This document shows positions 8,350 to 17,574 of a stretch of DNA of 64,000 nucleotides, in pieces. The stretch is taken from NCBI GenBank assembly GCA_036522275.1, contig DATDGC010000069.1:1-64000 (forward strand), in the 5' to 3' direction. The stretch comes from JAHFRG01 sp036522275. GTDB lineage: Bacteria; Pseudomonadota; Gammaproteobacteria; Burkholderiales; JAHFRG01. A program made the position numbers and the translations under genes. The notes beneath the pieces are model-generated. The model was given only the letters and a program-made list of their open reading frames with translations. It ran no database searches and was not told the origin of the DNA. Within the stretch, counting starts at the first letter, position 1. Each line of letters opens with the position of its first letter.

Positions 8350-10035
8350 TTAACGCAGCGCCTCGGTCAGCACCTTGCCTTCGCAGCCGTTCGGCGGCCG
8401 TACATTCAGAATGTGGGCAAGGGTCCTGCCCAGGTCCACCGTTTCGGAGCTTCCATACTTGCCCGCTTTTATCCATTTGCCGCCCATCATCATGAGCGGC
8501 ACGTTGGTATCATAGGCCCAGGGCGAGCCGTGGGTCGCCGCGTAGGCCAGTGGCTTAGCAAACAAATACCAGTTCGGCTTGTTAATCACCACGATGTCTC
8601 CGCTCAACTGCTGGTGCCATGCAACGTACACCTGCTTGCTGAGCTTGGTATCGGGAGTGTTGCCGTTTTCAAGCTGGGTGCGCGTGTACACGGCTTCCAC
8701 ACCCGGGTAGTTCCTGAGGAAGACTGCGGCGGCGTTTTCTACATCGGCGCGCTTCAGGTTATTCTTGTCCACCAGATCATAATCCACGTACAGAGTGGGG
8801 TTCCACCAGGTGGTGATGTATTTGCCTTCGCCGAACTTCTTCGAAAGAGCGGCGTTGGTTTCTTCGACCATCTTCTCCGGATCAATGCGCCCCGCGTCCA
8901 GGTTTTTGGAAGTGCTGTACTCGGGGATGTTCATGAAGCCGTGGTCGGCGCTTAGGGTAATGAGAACGTTGTCCAGCCCCACCCATTTGTCCAGGAACTG
9001 GAAGAACTCGGCGAACACCAGGTCCAGCCTCAAGGTGTGATCCTGGGCCTGCATGCTTTCAGCGCCGAACAGGTGATGCACGTAATCATGGCTGGTCCAG
9101 CTGACGGCGAGCAAATCCGGCACACCCGCCGGGTTCTTGCCGAGGTTCTCGCCTGCAATCGCCGCCTTTGCGAAATCGAGCGTCAGCAGATCGCCGTATG
9201 GAGTCCACAGCATGGCGTCGTAATAGCTTTTGCCGGGCTTATCCGCCCCGCCGCTGATGGGGTGAGGAAACTTGGTTCCCAGGCCCTTGTAATTGGTGGA
9301 CCAGGGACGATCATCCGGCGCAGAACGGGCGTAAGCGGCATCCGGCAGAAGCGGAGTCCACATCTTGCCAAAATATTTGTCCTGGGGTTTGTTTTCGTAA
9401 AATTTCTTCCACCAATCGGGGTAATCCCGCATGTAGTAGGTAGAGGTGATAAAACGTCCGGTATCCGGGCTGTGCATATAGGCCGTCCCCGCGTGACCCG
9501 CGAGCCCGATGGCGCTGCGGTCTTTTCCGGAAATCGTGATGACCTTGGACATGCCGTTCTGGTAAATCAGCTCGTCGCCCACGGTAGTGACCAGGAGATT
9601 GCGCGGCGAAGTGCCGGCATGCTTGGGAGTGTTCTCGTCAATATATTTGTGGTTGGGATCCTCGGTGGAATAGACTCGTTCTTTGGTTTTCTTGTCCAGC
9701 CAATCGTTGCCGATAACCCCATGCTTGTAGGGATGGGCGCAGGACAGCAGCGTGGCATGGCCTACACCGGTGTAAGTCGTGGCATGGCTGTAGTGGTTGT
9801 CTGAATACCAGGCGCCTTTGTCAATCAGGCGCTTCAAGCCGCCATCGCTCAACTGATCATAGTATTTAGTGACCTGCTCCTGAGGAAATCCGTCCACCAC
9901 AATGAATACGACCAGCTTGGGCGGGGCCTTGCCTGCGGGAGCATCAGCCGCCACACCCGGCCCTGCTGCAATCAGCATAGAGCCGGAAAGCAAAGACAGC
10001 ACAATAAGGAATTTCAGTTTTTGGAGTTTAAACAT
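8350..10035 (-). CDS. Exported alkaline phosphatase, PafA-like
   Basis: A 561-residue protein with a signal peptide (hydrophobic about residues 8-30). VVFIVVDGFPQEQ contains the first metal-binding aspartate, and SHATTYTGVGHATL near residue 84 carries the catalytic threonine typical of PafA/nucleotide pyrophosphatase-type phosphatases. SWTSHDYVHHLFG and LSADHGFMNIPEY supply the Asp/His metal ligands. It probably releases phosphate from monoesters in the periplasm. GGAGGGA before the ATG is a strong ribosome site. It converges with the PQQ-type gene, 23 bases away. Confidence 0.85.
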   Translation of the reverse strand: MFKLQKLKFLIVLSLLSGSMLIAAGPGVAADAPAGKAPPKLVVFIVVDGFPQEQVTKYYDQLSDGGLKRLIDKGAWYSDNHYSHATTYTGVGHATLLSCAHPYKHGVIGNDWLDKKTKERVYSTEDPNHKYIDENTPKHAGTSPRNLLVTTVGDELIYQNGMSKVITISGKDRSAIGLAGHAGTAYMHSPDTGRFITSTYYMRDYPDWWKKFYENKPQDKYFGKMWTPLLPDAAYARSAPDDRPWSTNYKGLGTKFPHPISGGADKPGKSYYDAMLWTPYGDLLTLDFAKAAIAGENLGKNPAGVPDLLAVSWTSHDYVHHLFGAESMQAQDHTLRLDLVFAEFFQFLDKWVGLDNVLITLSADHGFMNIPEYSTSKNLDAGRIDPEKMVEETNAALSKKFGEGKYITTWWNPTLYVDYDLVDKNNLKRADVENAAAVFLRNYPGVEAVYTRTQLENGNTPDTKLSKQVYVAWHQQLSGDIVVINKPNWYLFAKPLAYAATHGSPWAYDTNVPLMMMGGKWIKAGKYGSSETVDLGRTLAHILNVRPPNGCEGKVLTEALR

Positions 10036-10349
10036 GGCTCCCTCCAGCGGTGGGTAGAAGCAGGTATTACAGTACGAGAATATTCTAACGATAGTCCGTC
10101 GTATATATTAAGAGGAATAAACTTTGATGATGGATAATGTCATGACTTTAACAGCCAAAACAATTCAGTATCATGTCAAACATATGCCAGCCAAAAAAAG
10201 CAAGCAAATAGTGAAATAAGCCGGCTTGCGCTTTCGCCTAACCCAGCGCGGTGCACTGCGGCTCCAGCGCGCAGTCAGAGGGCGCTTGGATACCTCCCCG
10301 TACGGTCTAGCAGTCCCGACCTCTCAAGACCAACCGCAACACCCGGCTG
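10036..10349. other. Gene-free gap upstream of the phosphatase gene
   Basis: 314 bases between the phosphatase start and the end of the GYD gene. The half next to the phosphatase is AT-rich (about 10070-10210) and would hold its promoter, but no clear hexamer pair was seen. The rest contains no convincing gene, RNA or terminator. Confidence 0.4.
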
Positions 10350-10670
10350 CTACGCCCCCGGCGCACGATAGGCGACAGACTTCTTGCACGCCGCGTCGAT
10401 CTCTTCCGGTGTGATAAGAGGAGTGATTGACACCTGAGCGCCTCCCTTCGAATTGATCACAAGACTGATCGCCGCAGCAGAGATTGCATCGGGCACATCC
10501 ATGATAGTAAAGACGTCAGGCTCGCCAAAAGCGAAGTAGAACACCTCCAGTTTGCCGCCCATTCCCTGGACCATTTTTGCCACTGCCGCTCTCCGGGCTG
10601 AACCGCCTTCTTTGAGCAGCCCCTTTGTTCCCTCCATCGTGTAGGACGCTTTGATAAGATACTTGGCCAT
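10350..10670 (-). CDS. GYD domain protein
   Basis: A 106-residue protein starting MAKYLIKASYTMEGTKGLLKEGG with VFYFAFGEPDVFTIMDVPD in the middle, the characteristic GYD domain (ferredoxin-like alpha/beta barrel). Family members are small cytoplasmic proteins of unknown function. AGGAGGTG lies just before the ATG, a near-perfect ribosome site. It has no signal peptide and stands between the phosphatase and Nudix genes on the same strand, with a 50-base gap to the latter. Confidence 0.8.
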   Translation of the reverse strand: MAKYLIKASYTMEGTKGLLKEGGSARRAAVAKMVQGMGGKLEVFYFAFGEPDVFTIMDVPDAISAAAISLVINSKGGAQVSITPLITPEEIDAACKKSVAYRAPGA

Positions 10671-10720
10671 GGTACACCTCCTAGAAAGTGACTAAATATT
10701 ACACCTATAGCGGCCGGTTG

Positions 10721-11275
10721 CTACTTGAGAATTTTCTCCGCCCAGAACAGGCCGTTGATGGTTTTGCCGTCGGTAATTTTGCCTTCTCTCACCCATTCCA
10801 AAACAGTAGATAGCTCCACCTTCACCACCTCAAGGAACTCTTCATCATCCGGATTGCTTCCGCGGTAACTCAGTCCCTGCGCCAGATAAAATAGTTGCCG
10901 CTCGCTGGAATAGCCGACGCAGGGATAGGCGGTGGCAAGATAGCGCCAGTTTTGCGCAACGTAACCGGTTTCTTCAAGCAGCTCGCGCTGCGCGCATAGC
11001 AGAGGGTCTTCCCCGGGTTCAATTTTTCCCGCCGGCAGTTCATAGAAGTGATCGTGCAAGGGATAACGGTATTGCCGCTCCAGCACCAGCATGCCGTCAT
11101 CGAGCACGGGAATGATCACCACCGCGCCCGGATGAATGAGATATTCACGGACCGCGCTCTTGCCATTGGGCAATTTCACCCGGTCTTCTTTCACCTCCAG
11201 TAATTCGCCCCGGTAAACGGTTTTTGAGGAGAGTTGAGTTTCACTGAAATCGCTGCCAGGCTTGGGAGTATTCAT
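10721..11275 (-). CDS. Nudix hydrolase, ADP-ribose pyrophosphatase-like
   Basis: The start chosen is the ATG at 11275; the open frame extends upstream into nuoN-proximal sequence without family similarity. The 184-residue product contains the Nudix box GKIEPGEDPLLCAQRELLEE followed by TGY (about residues 84-106), with the conserved REXXEE glutamates that bind magnesium. VYRGELLEVKEDRVKLPNG near the N-terminus is typical of NudF/ADP-ribose diphosphatases, which cleave ADP-ribose to AMP and ribose 5-phosphate. It lies 29 bases downstream of nuoN and may be read with the end of the nuo operon. Confidence 0.88.
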   Translation of the reverse strand: MNTPKPGSDFSETQLSSKTVYRGELLEVKEDRVKLPNGKSAVREYLIHPGAVVIIPVLDDGMLVLERQYRYPLHDHFYELPAGKIEPGEDPLLCAQRELLEETGYVAQNWRYLATAYPCVGYSSERQLFYLAQGLSYRGSNPDDEEFLEVVKVELSTVLEWVREGKITDGKTINGLFWAEKILK

Positions 11276-11304
11276 GGAATCGGTGTTCTCTCCATAACCA
11301 ACGG

Positions 11305-12750
11305 TCACAACGAGCGGGCGATTGAATTCACGCACAGCGCCATCAGTGGGTGCGGCAGGATGCCCAGCACCAGCATGGCAAGCCCGTTGGCGCCCATAAG
11401 GACACGCGCGTCCTGCTGCGGCAGGATGGGCGCATGGTCTTCCGGCTCGTCAAAATACATGAGTTTGACGATGCGCAGATAATAATACGCCCCGATGAGC
11501 GCAAACAGCACCGCAGCCACCACCAGCCACACATAGCCCGCCTCCACCGCCGCCTCAAACACCGCAAGCTTGGCGAAGAAGCCCGCCGTGGGCGGCACGC
11601 CCGCCATGGAAAACATCAGCAGCAGCATCAGGAACGCATACCACGGGTTGCGCCGGTTCAAACCCTTGAAGTCATCCAGATTCTCCGCTTCAAAGCCTTC
11701 GCGCGACAGCAGCAGGATCATGCCGAAACTGCCGAGGCTCATCAGCACGTAAACCAGCATGTAAAACATCGCCGAGCTGTAGCCGTTCACGCTGCCGCTC
11801 AATATTCCCAGCAGCATGAATCCCATGTGGGCAATAGTCGAGTACGCCAGCATTCTCTTGAGATTGCTTTGCGCGATGGCAGTGATGTTGCCAATCGCCA
11901 TGGACAGCACCGCGAGTATCATCAGCATGCCCTGCCAGTCCACGACCAGGTCCTGCAAACCGAAAACCAGCAAGCGCATTGCGAAAGCAAATGTGGCGAG
12001 CTCGGGTGCGGAGCCGATGAAGAGCGTGATCGCGGTAGGCGCGCCGTGATAGACATCGGGTACCCACATGTGGAAAGGCACGACGCCCAGTTTGAAGCCC
12101 AGGCCGGCGACGACGAACACCAGCCCTAACACCAGCACGGTCTTGTGTGCGACCCCGCCGTGTATCGCTTGCGCCACTTTGGCGATTTCCAGCGAGCCGG
12201 TCGCGCCATAGAGCATGGACATGCCGTAGAGCAGCATCCCCGAAGCCAGCGCACCGAGCACGAAATATTTCATCGCCGCTTCGGTGGCGACAGCCGAATC
12301 GCGCTGCATCGCGACCATTGCGTACAGGCTCAATGACAACAGTTCCAATCCGAGGTACAAAGTCAGGAAATGATTGGCGGAAATCATCACCATCATGCCC
12401 AGCATGGCGAACAGGGTGAGCGAGAAAAACTCACCGCGGAACATGCCGCGGAGAGCAAGGTAGGTACGCGAATACACCAGCATCACCGAGACCGAGAGAT
12501 ACACCATGATTTTCAGCACGTCGGCCATCAGGTCGCCGACAAACATGCGGCTGAAGCTATATCTCGCTGCAGGATCGCTCACTGAAACCGTGATAAAAGC
12601 GCAGCCAAACAGGGTGAGCTGTGTGAGCAGATAAGTCATGAAGCGCTTCTCATCGCTCACAAACAGATCGAATACCAGAATCAGCGACACCATCAGGAGC
12701 AAAAATAACTCCGGATAAGCGGGTACCAAATCAGTTACAACAAAATTCAT
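11305..12750 (-). CDS. nuoN: NADH-quinone oxidoreductase subunit N
   Basis: A 481-residue polytopic membrane protein with about 14 transmembrane segments, an antiporter-like proton channel of complex I. Conserved features include LYLGLELLSLSLYAMVAM (key glutamate of TM5), KLGVVPFHMWVPDVYHGAP (lysine of TM7) and SNLKRMLAYSTIAHMGFM. It is the last gene of the nuo cluster, in the usual order after nuoM, but separated from it by a 110-base gap holding an inverted repeat. Length matches the family. Confidence 0.97.
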   Translation of the reverse strand: MNFVVTDLVPAYPELFLLLMVSLILVFDLFVSDEKRFMTYLLTQLTLFGCAFITVSVSDPAARYSFSRMFVGDLMADVLKIMVYLSVSVMLVYSRTYLALRGMFRGEFFSLTLFAMLGMMVMISANHFLTLYLGLELLSLSLYAMVAMQRDSAVATEAAMKYFVLGALASGMLLYGMSMLYGATGSLEIAKVAQAIHGGVAHKTVLVLGLVFVVAGLGFKLGVVPFHMWVPDVYHGAPTAITLFIGSAPELATFAFAMRLLVFGLQDLVVDWQGMLMILAVLSMAIGNITAIAQSNLKRMLAYSTIAHMGFMLLGILSGSVNGYSSAMFYMLVYVLMSLGSFGMILLLSREGFEAENLDDFKGLNRRNPWYAFLMLLLMFSMAGVPPTAGFFAKLAVFEAAVEAGYVWLVVAAVLFALIGAYYYLRIVKLMYFDEPEDHAPILPQQDARVLMGANGLAMLVLGILPHPLMALCVNSIARSL

Positions 12751-12757
12751 ACTAAAC

Positions 12758-12848
12758 CTTTCACCGCAGAGGGCGCAGAGGAAAACAACGCAAATTCAAA
12801 ATAAACATATCAGATTTTCTCCGCGCTCTCAGCGTTCTCTACGGTAAA
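12758..12848. repeat. Long imperfect hairpin, CCGCAGAGG family, between nuoM and nuoN
   Basis: The arm near 12763-12784 (CCGCAGAGGGCGCAGAGG) pairs imperfectly with the arm near 12815-12846 (CTCCGCGCTCTCAGCG, then CTCTACGG). The loop is AT-rich. The same sequence type occurs in the nuoI/nuoJ, nuoC/nuoD, glmM/folP and dnaK/dnaJ gaps, so this is a dispersed intergenic repeat rather than a gene-specific terminator. Confidence 0.7.
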
Positions 12849-12860
12849 TGAATCCCAAAT

Positions 12861-14345
12861 TCACAGCTTGCTCTGCGCAACGTGCATCAGCAAATTGCTC
12901 ACCGAAGCATGCATGACCTCGGTGAAAGGTTTGGGATAGACCCCCATTCCCAGCACTGCCAGCGCCAGCAAACCCAGCACCAAGGCTTCGCGCGGCGTGA
13001 TGTCGGAGAGCGCCTCGACATGGCTGTTTGCCACCGCGCCGAATATCACGCGCTTGTACATCCACAGCGTGTAGGCGGCACCGAATACCAGCGTGGTCGC
13101 AGCCAGAGCCGCATACCAGAAATTGACTTTGAGCGAACCCATGATGACCATGAACTCGCCGACAAAACCGCTGGTCGCAGGCAACCCGGAATTGGCCATG
13201 GCAAACAGCATGAAGAGCGAGGCGAATACCGGCATCTTGTTCACCACTCCGCCGTAGTCGGCGATCATGCGCGTGTGCATGCGGTCATAGAGCACGCCCA
13301 CGCACAGAAACAGCGCGCCAGAAATAAAACCGTGCGAGAGCATCTGCACCAGCGCGCCTTCCGCGCCATAAGCGTTGAAAATGAAAATTCCCAGCGTGAC
13401 AAAGCCCATGTGGGAAACCGAAGAATAAGCGATGAGCTTTTTCATATCCGCCTGCACCAGCGCCACCAGGCCGATATAAACCACCGCAATCAGCGACAAA
13501 GTAATCATAAAACCGGCGAGATAGTGGCTCGCGTCAGGCGTAATCGGCAGCGAAAAACGCAGGAAGCCGTAGCCGCCGATCTTAAGAAGGATGGCTGCGA
13601 GAATCACCGAGCCGCCGGTCGGCGCCTCGACATGCGCATCCGGCAGCCAAGTATGCACCGGCCACATTGGCACTTTCACCGCGAATGACAGCAGAAACGC
13701 AATGAAAATCAGAATCTGCTCGGTAAGCGACAGCCGCAAATCATGGTAATCGAGGATTTCAAAGCTGCCGCCGGAAGCGTTGTATAAATAAATAAACGCC
13801 ACCAGCATCAGCAGCGAACCCAGCAGGGTGTACAGGAAAAACTTGACCGCCGCGTACACGCGGTTTGGGCCGCCCCATACGCCGATGATGAGGAACATCG
13901 GTATCAGCATGGCTTCGAAGAACACGTAGAACAGCACGGCGTCGAGCGCGGCAAACACGCCGTTCAACAGGCCGGCCATGATGAGGAACGCCGCCATGTA
14001 TTGCGCCACACGGGTTTCGATGACGCGCCAACTGGCGATCACCACCAGCAGCGTCATGAAGCTGTTGAGGAGAATGAACAACAGCGAGATGCCATCCACG
14101 CCAAGGTGGTAGTGCGCGTTGAAGCGCTCGATCCACGGCCGCATTTCCACAAACTGCATTCCGGCCACGGAGAGATCGAATTTGGCATAGAGCGGCAGCG
14201 TGACCAGGAAACCCGGCAGCGCTCCAGCCAGCGCCAGCCAGCGCGCGAGCGGCGCATTGCGGTCGCCACCCGTGGCAAGCACCAGGATCCCGAACAGGAT
14301 GGGCAGCCAGATCGCCAAACTCAACAGGGGAAAGCCTAACAGCAT
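12861..14345 (-). CDS. nuoM: NADH-quinone oxidoreductase subunit M
   Basis: A 494-residue antiporter-like membrane subunit of complex I with about 14 helices. The TM5 glutamate lies in YVFFEAMLIPMFLIIGVWGG, the proton-channel lysine in FAVKVPMWPVHTWLPDAHVE, and the second conserved lysine region in MKKLIAYSSVSHMGFVTLG. It forms one of three antiporter channels with NuoL and NuoN. It follows nuoL by 38 bases. Length and motifs are standard. Confidence 0.97.
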   Translation of the reverse strand: MLLGFPLLSLAIWLPILFGILVLATGGDRNAPLARWLALAGALPGFLVTLPLYAKFDLSVAGMQFVEMRPWIERFNAHYHLGVDGISLLFILLNSFMTLLVVIASWRVIETRVAQYMAAFLIMAGLLNGVFAALDAVLFYVFFEAMLIPMFLIIGVWGGPNRVYAAVKFFLYTLLGSLLMLVAFIYLYNASGGSFEILDYHDLRLSLTEQILIFIAFLLSFAVKVPMWPVHTWLPDAHVEAPTGGSVILAAILLKIGGYGFLRFSLPITPDASHYLAGFMITLSLIAVVYIGLVALVQADMKKLIAYSSVSHMGFVTLGIFIFNAYGAEGALVQMLSHGFISGALFLCVGVLYDRMHTRMIADYGGVVNKMPVFASLFMLFAMANSGLPATSGFVGEFMVIMGSLKVNFWYAALAATTLVFGAAYTLWMYKRVIFGAVANSHVEALSDITPREALVLGLLALAVLGMGVYPKPFTEVMHASVSNLLMHVAQSKL

Positions 14346-14383
14346 GCTTGATCCATTTTGTTATTCTGCAGTTGGTGTTTATC

Positions 14384-16345
14384 TCAGGGCCAGGAAAACC
14401 ATAAAGTCAGCAACACGAATACGCCGATAATCATGCTGAAGGCGTAGTGGTAAATGTAGCCGGACTGAAGATGACGGATTACAGATGACGTCCAGCGCAC
14501 CACGCGCGCCGTGCCGTTGACGAAAAAGCCGTCAATCACCGTCACATCGCCCACTTGCCACAAGCCCCCTCCAACGCCGCGCGCCCCCCCTGCGAATAGC
14601 CACTGGTAGAGCTCATCAAAACCGTATTTGCGCTCGAGTATGTTGTAAACCGGGCGGAAGCGCTCGCTGATTTTCTGCGGCAAATCGGTGCGCACCCTGT
14701 ACAGGTAGTAAGCCACGCCGATTCCCGCCACAGCCAGCCAGAATGGCGCAGCGGTCATCCCGTGCAGGACGAATGCAAACGCCCCATGAAAATGCTCTTG
14801 CAAGCGGCCCAGCACATCATGCTCAGGGCGCACCACGATGGCCTGGCCGAAATATCCGCCGAATAACATAGGCTCGATATACTGCCAGCCGGTATACACC
14901 GAGGGGATGGCGAGCAGAATCAGCGGCACGGTCACCACCTGGGGTGATTCATGCAAATGTTCGCAAGCATGCTCATCTATACGCGGCTCGCCATGGAAAG
15001 TCATGAACAACAGGCGGAAGGTATAAAGCGCGGTCACGAATACGCAACTTAAAACACAGAAATAGGCGAATCCCGCGCCTGGCAGATGCGAAGCGTGCAC
15101 CGCTTCGATTATGGCATCCTTGGAGAAGAATCCTGCAAAAGGCGGAATGCCGACCAGCGCCAGCGAGCCTACAACCGCGGTCCAGTAGGTTATCGGCATG
15201 TATTTCTTCAAGCCCCCCATCTTGCGCATATCCTGCTCGTGATGCAGGGCAATGATAACCGAGCCCGCACAGAGGAACAGCAGCGCTTTGAAGAACGCAT
15301 GCGTCATCAGATGGAAAATGCTTGCAGCGTAGGCGGAAGCGCCCAGCGCCACGGTCATGTAACCCAATTGCGATAGCGTGGAATAGGCCACCACGCGCTT
15401 GATATCGTTTTGCACGATGGCGATGAACGCCATGAACAGGGCCGTAATCGCGCCAATCACCATCACCACAGACAACGCGGTTTCTGAAAGCTCGTAAAGC
15501 GGTGACATACGCGCCACCATGAAGATCCCGGCAGTGACCATGGTCGCGGCATGGATCAATGCGGAAATCGGCGTGGGGCCTTCCATCGAATCAGGCAGCC
15601 AGACGTGCAGTGGGAATTGCGCGGACTTGCCCATTGCGCCCGTGAACAGCAGAATGCAAATCAACGTCATCACCGCCCACGGTTCGTTTGGCAGAATTTC
15701 AATCGTCCGGTTCGCGAGCTGCGGCGCGTGCTGGAATACCGCGGCGTAATCGAGCGTGCCGAAATAAGCGAGTATCAAAGCAATACCGAGCAGGAAGCCG
15801 AAATCACCGACGCGGTTCACCAGGAAGGCTTTCAGGCTGGCAAAAACCGCGCTTTCACGTGTGTACCAGAAGCCGATGAGGAAATAGGAGACCAGCCCCA
15901 CAGCTTCCCAGCCGAAAAACAGTTGCAGGAAGTTATTGGCCATCACCAGCATCAGCATGGAAAAAGTAAACAGCGCGGTATAGCTGAAAAAGCGCTGGTA
16001 GCCGGGATCGTCATGCATGTAACCGATGGTGTAGATGTGCACCATCAGCGACACGAAGCTCACCACCACCATCATCGTCGCGCTGAGCTTGTCAATCAGA
16101 AAACCGATTTCAAAGCGCGTGCCCCCTGAGGTCAGCCAGGTATAGACGCCGCCATTGAAAATGTTGCCGCGTTCCACGTCCTGGTAAATCACCAGGGAGG
16201 CGACAAAGGATATGGCGACGCCGATGATCGCCGCCCAGTGGCTGCCTGCGCGGCCGATGATGCGCCCGAACAGCCCGGCAATGATGGAGCCGGCGAGCGG
16301 CGCCAGCGGCACCAGCAGATAAAGTTTTTGCATATCCGTCATCAT
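14384..16345 (-). CDS. nuoL: NADH-quinone oxidoreductase subunit L
   Basis: A 653-residue membrane subunit at the distal end of complex I. The antiporter core has GWEAVGLVSYFLIGFWYTR, SAQFPLHVWLPDSMEGPTP and DIKRVVAYSTLSQLGYM. The C-terminal part contains the long lateral helix typical of NuoL, which braces the NuoM and NuoN channels. The first ATG shares one base with the nuoK stop codon (TAATG), so the two are translationally coupled; ATG at 16333 is an alternative start. Confidence 0.97.
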   Translation of the reverse strand: MMTDMQKLYLLVPLAPLAGSIIAGLFGRIIGRAGSHWAAIIGVAISFVASLVIYQDVERGNIFNGGVYTWLTSGGTRFEIGFLIDKLSATMMVVVSFVSLMVHIYTIGYMHDDPGYQRFFSYTALFTFSMLMLVMANNFLQLFFGWEAVGLVSYFLIGFWYTRESAVFASLKAFLVNRVGDFGFLLGIALILAYFGTLDYAAVFQHAPQLANRTIEILPNEPWAVMTLICILLFTGAMGKSAQFPLHVWLPDSMEGPTPISALIHAATMVTAGIFMVARMSPLYELSETALSVVMVIGAITALFMAFIAIVQNDIKRVVAYSTLSQLGYMTVALGASAYAASIFHLMTHAFFKALLFLCAGSVIIALHHEQDMRKMGGLKKYMPITYWTAVVGSLALVGIPPFAGFFSKDAIIEAVHASHLPGAGFAYFCVLSCVFVTALYTFRLLFMTFHGEPRIDEHACEHLHESPQVVTVPLILLAIPSVYTGWQYIEPMLFGGYFGQAIVVRPEHDVLGRLQEHFHGAFAFVLHGMTAAPFWLAVAGIGVAYYLYRVRTDLPQKISERFRPVYNILERKYGFDELYQWLFAGGARGVGGGLWQVGDVTVIDGFFVNGTARVVRWTSSVIRHLQSGYIYHYAFSMIIGVFVLLTLWFSWP

Positions 16346-16650
16346 TAACCCTTCAGGCTGTCCAGATCATCAACGTTAATCGTTCTTAAATTACGGAATA
16401 GAACGACCAATACCGCCAGGCCAATGGCCGACTCCGCTGCTGCCACGGTGAGGATGAAGAACACAAAAATCTGCCCGGCGGTATCGTTGAGGTAGTGCGA
16501 AAAGGCGATGAAATTCATGTTCACCGCGAGCAGCATGAGCTCAATTGCCATCAGCAGGATGATGACGTTCTTGCGGTTGAGAAAAATCCCGACCACGCTG
16601 ATGGCAAACAGTATTGCGCCGAGTATCAGGTAATGCGAAAGCGATACCAA
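16345..16650 (-). CDS. nuoK: NADH-quinone oxidoreductase subunit K
   Basis: A 101-residue, three-helix subunit. FLNRKNVIILLMAIELMLLA contains the conserved TM2 glutamate, and TVAAAESAIGLAVLV contains the TM3 glutamate, both on the proton path. The start is a TTG at 16650 supported by AGGGAGG six bases upstream; there is no suitable ATG. Length is standard for NuoK. It is coupled to nuoL by a one-base overlap and separated from nuoJ by a 78-base hairpin gap. Confidence 0.96.
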   Translation of the reverse strand: MVSLSHYLILGAILFAISVVGIFLNRKNVIILLMAIELMLLAVNMNFIAFSHYLNDTAGQIFVFFILTVAAAESAIGLAVLVVLFRNLRTINVDDLDSLKG

Positions 16651-16667
16651 GTATTGCCTCCCTAAAT

Positions 16668-16742
16668 ACCGTGAGGTGTGAGGAGTAAACCCGCGTACAG
16701 TTTGCTCGTGCTCCTCATTCCTAACCTCTTACTTCTCACGCT
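16668..16742. repeat. Hairpin of the GTGAGGAGTGAGG type between nuoJ and nuoK
   Basis: A left arm near 16671-16687 (GTGAGGTGTGAGGAG) pairs imperfectly with a right arm near 16711-16740 (CTCCTCATTCCTAACCTC, then TTCTCAC). The right arm overlaps the last codons of nuoJ. Three similar hairpins occur in the window at 26757, 30553 and 48188. Confidence 0.65.
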
Positions 16743-17337
16743 TTTCCGCCGGCATGGAAACGATGCGTACCCGGTCCTGGCGCCGCACTGCCACCTGCCT
16801 TGCCGGGTTTTGATACTTGTTGTCCTTGCGCCGGCGCAAGGTGAGCGCGATGGCTGCAACTATCGCCACCAGCAGGATTACCCCGGCGATTTCAAACGGA
16901 TAAACATATTGCGTGTAAATCAGCCGCCCCAGCTCCCTGGTGTTGCTGTAGCCCGCCGCATGCGGCGCCGGCGAAGGCATTTCCGCGAGGCCGAAATACT
17001 TTCCCCCGAGTACCAGCGCCATTTCGATGACCAGCACCACGGCCAGCGGCGCGCCGAAATACAGCCCGCGCCAAAAGCCTTCGCGCAGGCGGTCGAGATT
17101 GATGTCGAGCATCATCACCACAAACAGGAACAGCACCATCACCGCGCCGACGTAGACCAGCACCAGAGTGATGGCTAAAAACTCCGCTTCCATGAGCAGC
17201 CATAAACCTGCCGAATTGAAAAACGCCAGCACCAGAAACAGCGCCGAATGCACCGGGTTGCGTACGGTGATTACGCACAGCGCGGCGAACAGCAGAATCG
17301 CCGACAGAAAATAGAAAACGAAAGTCTGAAATTCCAT
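16729..17337 (-). CDS. nuoJ: NADH-quinone oxidoreductase subunit J
   Basis: The start is the ATG at 17337 (MEFQTFVFYFLSAILLFAAL), preferred over a GTG four codons upstream. The product, about 202 residues, has five predicted helices, with FNSAGLWLLMEAEFLAITLV and YVGAVMVLFLFVVMM typical of NuoJ, including the conserved tyrosine and glycines near the pi-bulge of TM3. The C-terminus is a basic cytoplasmic tail that runs into a hairpin repeat. The first five codons and the upstream region are duplicated in tandem just upstream. Confidence 0.95.
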   Translation of the reverse strand: MEFQTFVFYFLSAILLFAALCVITVRNPVHSALFLVLAFFNSAGLWLLMEAEFLAITLVLVYVGAVMVLFLFVVMMLDINLDRLREGFWRGLYFGAPLAVVLVIEMALVLGGKYFGLAEMPSPAPHAAGYSNTRELGRLIYTQYVYPFEIAGVILLVAIVAAIALTLRRRKDNKYQNPARQVAVRRQDRVRIVSMPAEKREK

Positions 17338-17466
17338 AAAATCTTTCACCGCAAAGGGCGCAGAGGAGAATCTTGAAAATTCTTAATCGTCTGAAATTCC
17401 ATAATACCTTTCACCGCAGAGGACGCGGATGACCCGGAGTGGAATCTTGAAAATTCTTAATCAAAG
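17324..17466. repeat. Tandem duplication of the nuoJ start region
   Basis: Copy one (about 17324-17388) and copy two (about 17389-17466) both contain GTCTGAAATTCCATAA, then TTTCACCGCA, and end AATCTTGAAAATTCTTAATC. Copy two therefore carries a second ATG with the first five codons of nuoJ (MEFQT), which then runs 13 more codons to a TGA, forming an 18-residue upstream frame. The copies differ by small changes, so the duplication is not recent. It also embeds CCGCAGAGG-type repeat sequence. Confidence 0.75.
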
Positions 17467-17533
17467 AAACCCGCAGAGAAAACTCGCCGGGATTCGTCTT
17501 ACTCTCCATGTTGTCTGTGACTTATGCTTTTGT

Positions 17534-17570
17534 TTTTCCTCCGCGTCCTCAGCGTCCTCCGCGGTAAATT
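17534..17570. repeat. Right arm of CCGCAGAGG-type repeat next to nuoI
   Basis: The sequence CTCCGCGTCCTCAGCG, then CCTCCGCGG, is complementary to the CCGCAGAGG stretches at 17347-17366 and 17411-17425, so the whole nuoI/nuoJ gap can fold into a long imperfect hairpin with two alternative left arms. Confidence 0.6.
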
Positions 17571-17574
17571 ACTC

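Noticed and set aside
11350..12129. 259-residue plus-strand frame inside nuoN
   Set aside because: His/Gln/Arg-rich antisense of nuoN, no start signal; not a gene.
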